Of a stretch of DNA of 64,000 nt, positions 57,719 to 64,000 are shown piece by piece. The notes below the pieces were generated by a model. That model saw only the letters and a list, made by a program, of their open reading frames with translations. It was not told where the DNA came from and ran no database searches. Position 1 is the first letter of the stretch, and the number at the start of each line of letters is the position of its first letter. The stretch covers positions 39,509,735-39,573,734 of the forward strand of contig OU342636.1 in assembly GCA_910589415.1 (NCBI GenBank). Direction: 5' to 3'. The DNA comes from Malachius bipustulatus. Its lineage: Eukaryota; Arthropoda; Insecta; Coleoptera; Melyridae. Both the position numbers and the translations under genes were made by a program.

Positions 57719-58219
57719 ACTTACACTCGAAATTTTTTTTTCTTATTCCGTTTTTTCTCTTATTAGTAATGAACCAATCGGGTGGTTTGAGCTCTTATTT
57801 TCTTGCGTGTGATGGAATCGGCGATATTCCGTTACTATTTTTGTCAAGACAAAACCTCATTTTTTTGTCTTTTAGTCAACGTTATAGTGTTGATTTTTCC
57901 AGTGCAACTTGTAACAGGTTTGAATATGACGTGGTCAAAAATTCGATCTGACATTTTCATATGCTTTCCACTTACATGCAACAATAATACCAACTAACTT
58001 TTTTCAATGCGGGTTTAATTTCCTGGGAAAAGCCGTCTCATTTCGAATTCAAGAATATATCACAAAGTTATAGTACATGAACTTTTGGAACCATTTACGG
58101 CCCTAAATTTGAAGATTTCCCTGGAAATGTTTTATTCTTAAATTTTCTTGATTCCCTGTTTAATTTTCAGCAAAATATTTTATTTTAGACTTTAGAAAAA
58201 AATCAGATTAGAAGTCTAT
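57719..58219. other. Intergenic, nothing recognised
   Basis: AT-rich; hydrophobic short plus ORFs (57679-57997) show no domain. Confidence 0.4.
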
Positions 58220-59363
58220 TATACTTCATTTAATAACTAGGAGGAGTAAATTTAAATAAACCGCCAAAAAAAGATGCTTCTCATTGGTCAATTCATAGGC
58301 AAAATTACACCCAGCAAAACTTGTACAGGAAATTGAATCTATGCAACGCTCAACACTACATATACGCTTGTTTTTTTATTGTTGTGTCATTATTGTTTAC
58401 AATGTCAGGGTTGAATGTGACACATCAGTTTTATAATCAGTTATTTCCAAAACCCTATAAGTTGTTCTAAATAAGTTCTTTAAAAGTTATTTCAAAACCA
58501 AATAAGTTCTTTTCGAAGCCCATTCAGTTCTTTTTAGAGAACAGACATCCTTTGCAGAATTTTGAAATTATTTTTGGCTTTCCATTTTCATCCTGCAAAC
58601 GGTTTCAAGTGCCATTATGGATAATCCTACATCAAGTACAAGTGAGAGGATGTCTCCTCCAAAGAAACGGGAAGAAAAGAGTGTCACCTACAAGATTTTG
58701 GAAAAACTACTTTATATGCGTACTTCACCAATAATTGAAGAAGATATTCCAATCGAACAAGGTGCGGATTTAGACCAAACAGGGACTGCTGTATGTGATA
58801 AAGTTAATTTCAACAACACACTTTGAATCTGGTCCTACAAAAACTGAAAAATGCTGTTTATAATACTGTTTGAAAAAATTGACTTATCCACAAATTATAT
58901 ATTATTAAATGTAAAATAAAAACTTTATCTACGATGTTATGTGTTATATAATACATACATAAAATATATTTATATGTTACATTAAATTTGTCACATAAGT
59001 ATTGCCTAAAATAAAGCACTTTCAATCAATTTAATATGAATGTTAATAATTATTACCCTTAATATTCTACTATACACTAGAAATTATTCAATTTCATTCT
59101 ATTTATATCCAGAAAATTATTCAGCACTATAATACTGATATACAGATATATTATGCAAATCACAATGATTTGTGATACTGCTGTAGAGTCTCTCCTGAAA
59201 AGTAGACTTCCTACACCGAAAACAAGTCCTATCTTCCTTATTAATAATTATTGTTTCAATTCAAATTTGCCGCCAAAAAAAATCTGGTGATTTAATCTGG
59301 TGACTTTTAGTGGTGTAAATGATACTTTGCAGTTTACTCCTCCTAGTTATTAAATGAGATATA
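58220..59363 (+). mobile_element. MULE-like non-autonomous DNA transposon, copy 2
   Basis: 1144 bp, closely matching copy 1. It is flanked by the 9-bp direct repeat GAAGTCTAT (58211-58219 and 59364-59372), which defines the ends as TATACTTC...GAGATATA. A 9-bp duplication fits the Mutator/MULE superfamily. Relative to copy 1 it has an extra segment of about 40 bp at about 58945-59005. Confidence 0.88.
58617..58826 (+). CDS. Small ORF inside the MULE-like element, copy 2
   Basis: 69 codons, the same ORF as 15119-15328 with three amino-acid differences. The frame and start ATG are kept. Function unknown. Confidence 0.4.
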   Translation: MDNPTSSTSERMSPPKKREEKSVTYKILEKLLYMRTSPIIEEDIPIEQGADLDQTGTAVCDKVNFNNTL

Positions 59364-60411
59364 GAAGTCTATAGGTATATTTTGTTTTGTTCTATCATTT
59401 TCTGAAATGCGAATATGAATTTACTATTTTCGAGTAGGTGCCGATTTGTAAGTCTTATAAAAAATTACAAATATAATCGAGATATTTTTTAAATCGAACA
59501 CATCTACCAAAATTTTTAGAAAAAGCTTAATAACCCAAAAAGTAGTTATTTTTTAAGTATTGGTATTTAAATTATTTAGTATTTAAATATTTAAATATTT
59601 AGTAGTGGTATTTTTCAACATAAATCAATCATTATTTGATCGAGAATACAAAAATGCAATAAATATTCATAGTTAATTTATTGAAAATAACAAAGTTGAT
59701 GGCGACTTCCGGTATAGGTAATCGAAAACGGTATTAGCGCGGACAAAAATATTTTAGGCTGCTAAGATTAGTATTATGAAAAGTGGCAATTTGCAATTTT
59801 AAATTTTCGAATGTCAGTAACGCCTATATTTATAGATATTTCTACTGAAAACCCTTCATGACCTTTATAATTGTTCTTTTTTTAAACTATACAGGATGGT
59901 CCAGATTTTATCTGCGAAAATGCACATGGCAATTCCTCAGGTCCTTAGAGCTTTAGTTTCGAGATACAGGGTGTTAAAGTTTAAAAAAATGCCAGTTTTT
60001 TGAGAATAGGTATATAAAAAATTGCTGATTTGAATAATTTGAAAGTTCTCAAAATTACAATGCTAAATGGGTTCTACAGTTACCATTCATAGTAATTTAT
60101 TATTTAATTCAGTGGCGGAGATTTAGATATGTCGTTACACTTTTTTTTTAATAATTTTTCCGCCACTGAATAAAATACAGTTTTGATTGTTTTAATAGAT
60201 TTCTTGTTCAATTTAGACAAAAAAAAACTGCCTTTTATATTTTTTTGTAGCAACAACTGTTTTCAAATTATTCTTCGATTTATGAACTAAGTTCAAAATA
60301 CAGAAAATACCACAATTTCATTTTCATTGACAACTAACAGCAGGCCGGGTTATCTATCACATATTGCATTGTTTTTATTTACTACCTTGAAACGAATTAT
60401 TGGCAGATAGA

Positions 60412-60425
60412 CACGTTGGGCGCCA
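60412..60425 (-). promoter_or_regulatory. Primer binding site of a second gypsy-like element
   Basis: On the minus strand TGGCGCCCAACGTG lies 2 bp after the LTR end at 60428. It is the same tRNA-Lys type as the element at 4224, one base longer. Marks the adjacent GC-rich block as an LTR. Confidence 0.7.
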
Positions 60426-60747
60426 CTTGAAACGAACTATTTAACCTTTAGAGGGGAAAAATAGTCGCTGAGAGCATGAGACAAGAAAAACAAGGGTCGT
60501 AGGTTGAGTCGCTAGTCTAAGAGGGTCAACAATAACAAGCAGGTCAGCAGAACAACAGGTACTCTTTATTAAAATATAAAATATATCACAGTGATTAATA
60601 TTACACTCTTGAGCACGGTTAACAGATAATAAAAAAAAACAAGAGCGTGCGGTGCTAGTCGAATGAATGGATCGGTTGCTAAGAGTTTACAGGCACTTAT
60701 CTTCGTATGGCTTGGCTCCAGGAACTTGCTTTGAAAGGGTGACTTGG

Positions 60748-60823
60748 TATCCAAGAAAATCTGCCTTGGTACGTGGAGTTCGTACTGGGTATCCAAGAAA
60801 ATCTGCCTTGGTACGTGGAGTTC
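60748..60823. repeat. 41-bp tandem repeat within the LTR
   Basis: GTATCCAAGAAAATCTGCCT is repeated after 41 bp, about 1.8 copies. Confidence 0.85.
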
Positions 60824-60882
60824 TTCTCGGTACGAATAAGATGACCTCCAGAAAAAAAAGTTGCCTCCAAGAAAAAGATTGA

Positions 60883-60950
60883 CTCCAGGGAAAAATCAAT
60901 CCGTAGGGAAAAATTTACTCCAGGGAAAAATCAATCCGTAGGGAAAAAGC
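60883..60950. repeat. 35-bp tandem repeat within the LTR
   Basis: CTCCAGGGAAAAATCAATCC is repeated after 35 bp, two copies, with degenerate CTCCA units upstream. Confidence 0.85.
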
Positions 60951-61533
60951 AAGCCAAAAACGTGGGCGATGTTTATAATAATTTAAGTGAAAGTTCACGA
61001 CGCCATTTCAGGAAACTTAAGGTGTTTGCGGAACCTTCCTCCGCGAATTTCCAGGAGAGAAAGAAGGTGAAAACGCAGGTATGATGATGAAACGCACCTG
61101 ATTTCAACTCGACAGTCGAGGTCGCGAGACTTGACGAACTCGAGGTCTCCAGTCGGCCGCTAAACGCCACTATCACTCACTCACTGCGCGCGCCCGCCGT
61201 TGTCTCCGTGTTACCGGCATCTAGCCGGTACGTACGAAATGTACGTTACAACCTGTCAAACTTACCAATAATTAATTGTGTTGTTGAGAAATCGACACTG
61301 ATACTTCCATTGATCAAATAATAATAATAAGTAATTTTGAGAACTTTCAAATTATTAATTATTCCAATCAGCAATTTTTTATATTCTCAAAAAGTTGGAA
61401 TTTTTTTAAATTTTAACACCCTGTATCTTGAAAACTAAAGCTCTGAGGACCTATGTTTATTAAAATTTTTATGTTTTAAATTACTTGAGGAATTGCCATG
61501 TGCATTTTCGCAGATAAAATCTGGACCACCCTG

Positions 61534-62284
61534 TATAATGTCAAAAACAAAAACCAAATAGCGTTATAAACTCCTAACGTGATGCTTTGCCGAAAAGGCT
61601 AATACAATTTTGATCTAAAAGTAACCAGAAAAGCTAATATTAAAAATAAAAAAATTTCATGGAAGTTTCCTATGGAAATATAAAAAAAGAATGTTGAATT
61701 TTAGGATACAGATTCATTTTAGAGTGTATTAGGGTGTCGATTTAAGGATTGATTTTTCAAAATTCAAATTTCAAATGGTAGAAACAACACCTCAAAAATA
61801 AAATATTTTTTCTCGAAAACTGATGTTTGCTATTTTGACAAACGGCGACAAACAACTGCATGTGTAATTTTTTTCTTTTTTATGCAGAAATCAATTTTTA
61901 TACCTATTCGAGGGAGTAACGTGAAAAAAAATTTTTCAATTATTTTTTTTATTATTTGCATATTCTTAAGTTCAGGTCATATCCATATCCTAAAGAACTC
62001 ACTTTTTTATCTTTTTTTTTTAGTTTTTTGACATAGGTACGGGTCCTCTCGTTTAAAAAAACGTAATTCTAAAATTTCTGCTTGGTGATGATTTTCAAAT
62101 TTATAATTGATGTATCTGGAGGCTTCCACTGAAATTTGATCTTCAAATCGCGCTACGTCTTCGCAAAGAGGAATAATTGAGGATACCTTGCTTCACGTTA
62201 TAGATATCGAAAAAAATTCCAGGAAAAAGTTGCTCAGAATATTTTGCTAACTACATACACTGGAGTTTCATGACAAACTTGCAT
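61534..62284. other. Intergenic, nothing recognised
   Basis: AT-rich, many T-runs, no accepted ORF. Confidence 0.45.
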
Positions 62285-62495
62285 TTGAATTTTTTCATTG
62301 TTTTGTTCTCGCCAAAAAAATTGTTAAAAATTTTATTTCGTAATTTGGTAATTAGAGTGCCATGGAAAGTAATAATTTGACACATTTAACACTACTGTCT
62401 GATTATTACTTTCCATGGCACTCTAATTACCAAATTACGAAATAAAATTTTTAACAATTTTTTTGGTGCGAGAACAAAACAATGAAAAAATTCAA
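62285..62495. repeat. 211-bp near-perfect hairpin
   Basis: Arms of about 92 bp (TTGAATTTTTTCATTGTTTT...AGTGCCATGGAAAGTAATAA) pair almost without mismatch with TTATTACTTTCCATGGCACT...AAAACAATGAAAAAATTCAA around a loop of about 26 bases. CTCGCC versus GGTGCGAG is the only mismatch noticed. Confidence 0.9.
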
Positions 62496-63033
62496 TTGAG
62501 AATGTTGTCACGGTGTCCGTGGTTAGAATACAATTTAGAACAACTTTTTCTAGCAACTTTTATAAATAATTGGCCCTCTTAGCGAAGACGTAGTGGCGGG
62601 GTTTAATAAGGATCAAGCTCCAGTTAGATATCGTAAAAAATGAGCCTCATCAGTCTTTATGACTGTATAAAATTTCGAACCCCGACTCCTTCGAATAGCG
62701 AAAATGCAGCAAATTTAGGAAACTTCATCAAATTCACCCCTTGATTTATGGCTGCACCCTCAATACACAACTTTACAGCTTTCAACCTCCAAGTAATCAT
62801 CCCCTAATTGTTTTTTTTTTCAAATAACACACTCCTAGTTTTTTTTTGCTTAACAGGATTACTGACTTTGTGCTGATTACAATGACATGCGATTTTTGAA
62901 AATCCAAGTATATTTACGTTCCCAAAACCAATAAAACTATTTTTAAAATTCAGCGTTGCCAAGAAGTAAAAAAAAAACACATTTTGAGGTTGTTTCTAAA
63001 TGAAATTATGCTCTATTTAGGGAATTATGATAA
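62496..63033. other. Intergenic, nothing recognised
   Basis: No ORF or structure accepted. Confidence 0.45.
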
Positions 63034-64000
63034 TAGATAGATAGATAGATATTTTATTTTCCACTTGTCATGTACATAGATATTACATTTTATGGAAGTC
63101 AGGTAAATATTAACAACAGAATATATAAATTACAACCTAACGCTTTGAAACGAGCTATCAAAGATGGAGGCACAGCAGTGAATTACCAATTAGATGGTCC
63201 ATTTAAAAATTCCTGCACTGAATAGAAGACATTGGCAGTCAAATATCCTTTAATTTTTCTCTTGAAATGGTAAATATTCAGAGATTTTATTTCATGTGGT
63301 AGCTTATTGTAGCATTTGAATAATAGACTGTTTTTATAAGACATGCCAAGTCTGTATTTTTTTGACGCTATGTGGTCCGCATATCTTGTCTCAATACCGC
63401 TGATATGATAATTTGTTCTAAAATTTATAATGTTTCTATGAATATACACCAAATTTTGCAGAATATAAATACACGGGAGTGTTAATATCTGGAGGGATTT
63501 GAAGAGCTCACGGCAAGAATCTCTAGGACCCTTGTCTGCTATAACCCTGACCGCTTTTTTTTGAATTTTAAAAACTCTTATACTGTCTTTAGCACCTCCC
63601 CACAATAACGTGCAGTAACTAAGGTAGCTGTGGATCACTCCAAAATATGCAGTTTTGACTGCATTGACATCTGCACATTTTCTTATCTGACGTAATACAA
63701 ATATATGACGAGATAAGGTCGAACAAACCTCGTCTATGTGGGGTCCCCATTTAAGGGAGTGGTCCAAGACCACCCCAAGTGCTTTGATAATTTGTTGTGG
63801 CTTATATTTTGGGTCAACTGAGAATGTCATAATTTGAGTTTTTTCTTTATTAAGTTTTAATTTATTAACTGTGAACCAGCTTTCAGCTTTTCTTATCGCT
63901 TCACTAACTCGAAGGTCTGTCTCCGCTGCATTACAACATGTTATAACCATAGTAGTGTCATCTGCGTACTGCGTAATGTTAGTTCCCTTCATGTGTTCTG
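63034..64000 (-). mobile_element. LINE (Jockey/CR1 type), 3' part, minus strand
   Basis: Minus-strand LINE entering from beyond the window. Reverse-transcriptase C-terminal coding 63183-64000, a 130-bp 3' UTR, and a (TAGA)n simple-repeat tail at 63034-63052. Confidence 0.85.
63183..64000 (-). CDS. LINE reverse transcriptase, C-terminal part
   Basis: Open frame of at least 269 codons, continuing past the window edge. It begins with the catalytic QYADDTTMVI block (YADD). The thumb follows (VNKLKLNKEKTQIMTFS, KALGVVLDHSLKWGPHIDEV) and then the C-terminal region typical of Jockey/CR1-like ORF2 proteins (SYLSYCTLLWGGA, IQKKAVRVI, CYNKLPHEIKSLNIYHFKRK, FYSVQEFLN). No stop or frameshift is seen. 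Target-primed reverse transcription is the family activity; the endonuclease domain would be upstream. Clade assignment between Jockey and CR1 is not certain. Confidence 0.88.
   Translation of the reverse strand, partial: EHMKGTNITQYADDTTMVITCCNAAETDLRVSEAIRKAESWFTVNKLKLNKEKTQIMTFSVDPKYKPQQIIKALGVVLDHSLKWGPHIDEVCSTLSRHIFVLRQIRKCADVNAVKTAYFGVIHSYLSYCTLLWGGAKDSIRVFKIQKKAVRVIADKGPRDSCRELFKSLQILTLPCIYILQNLVYIHRNIINFRTNYHISGIETRYADHIASKKYRLGMSYKNSLLFKCYNKLPHEIKSLNIYHFKRKIKGYLTANVFYSVQEFLNGPSNW

Larger units (their letters stand above)
60428..61250 (-). mobile_element. LTR of a second gypsy-like element (823 bp), minus strand
   Basis: On the minus strand it starts TGTAACGTACATTTCGTACG and ends TTCGTTTCA, then the primer site. 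It is more GC-rich than its surroundings. It contains two tandem repeats: a 41-bp unit at 60748-60823 and a 35-bp unit at 60883-60950 with degenerate CTCCAAGAAAAA neighbours. Only a short leader follows the primer site; no gag, pol or second LTR is present, so it is a truncated copy. Confidence 0.7.
59892..61533. mobile_element. TA-flanked fold-back MITE containing an LTR fragment
   Basis: Ends CAGGATGGTCCAGATTTTAT and ATAAAATCTGGACCACCCTG flanked by TA. The arms pair for about 170 bp (CACATGGCAATTCCTCA / TGAGGAATTGCCATGTG; TACAGGGTGTTAAAGTTTAA / TTAAATTTTAACACCCTGTA). The centre was enlarged by the minus-strand LTR fragment at 60412-61250. Confidence 0.85.

Noticed and set aside
1..64000. 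CRISPR arrays, bacterial operons, tRNA or rRNA genes
   Set aside because: No spaced direct repeats, no Shine-Dalgarno-led gene clusters, and no cloverleaf or rRNA-like sequence was seen; the window is animal genomic DNA.

Overview
The window is AT-rich eukaryotic DNA with GT-AG introns. It looks like an insect genome: the one large conserved gene has an insect/animal character, and the repeats are Ty3/gypsy, DD41D mariner, hAT-like and Jockey/CR1-like elements and TA-flanked fold-back MITEs. The order (beetle, bug or other) cannot be settled from the sequence alone.

From 1 to 44500 the plus strand carries the 3' two thirds of one host gene, spread over ten exons. It encodes an RBBP6/Snama-type E3 ubiquitin ligase. 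The N-terminal DWNN, zinc-knuckle and RING part would lie upstream of the window. What is present (about 1106 codons) is the low-complexity nuclear part: an acidic/Ser linker, Pro-rich exons, an SR-rich segment behind a DDPLAAFNRMLREKDERERR motif, an RD/Tyr/Pro exon, and a 638-codon Lys/Glu-rich last exon. That exon contains SKWEVDD and DEASFEPDYD, both matched in vertebrate RBBP6. Exon phases join cleanly at every junction. Three introns are inflated by mobile elements: 10.6 kb, 8.7 kb and 19.6 kb.

The 10.6-kb intron holds a complete, very young Ty3/gypsy retrotransposon (2750-11377). It has identical-length 1472-bp LTRs with one difference noticed, a tRNA-Lys-type primer site, intact gag and pol ORFs joined by a -1 slippery heptamer, no env, and a 4-bp target duplication. 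It interrupts an older repeat whose uninterrupted relative sits at about 28.9-29.9 kb. The other introns carry fold-back elements flanked by TA and ending in CAGGGTG or a variant, a MULE-like element with a small conserved ORF (second copy at 58.2 kb), and a hAT-like MITE with an 8-bp duplication.

Downstream of the gene (44.6-64 kb) there is a repeat-rich intergenic stretch. It contains a relic transposase, a full-length but frameshifted DD41D (rosa-type) mariner inserted into one arm of a 2.3-kb palindrome, many fold-backs, an isolated minus-strand exon of unknown identity (55904-56400), an LTR plus primer-site fragment of a second gypsy-like element, a near-perfect 211-bp hairpin, and the 3' end of a Jockey/CR1-type LINE running out of the window on the minus strand.

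I found no convincing new enzymatic system. The most interesting signals are the intact gypsy with its frameshift site, the broad family of TA/CAGGGTG fold-backs beside a transposase whose own ends read CAGGGTG, the sister palindrome arm that preserves the mariner empty site, the MULE-like element carrying a conserved 69-codon ORF, and three unassigned candidate coding segments.
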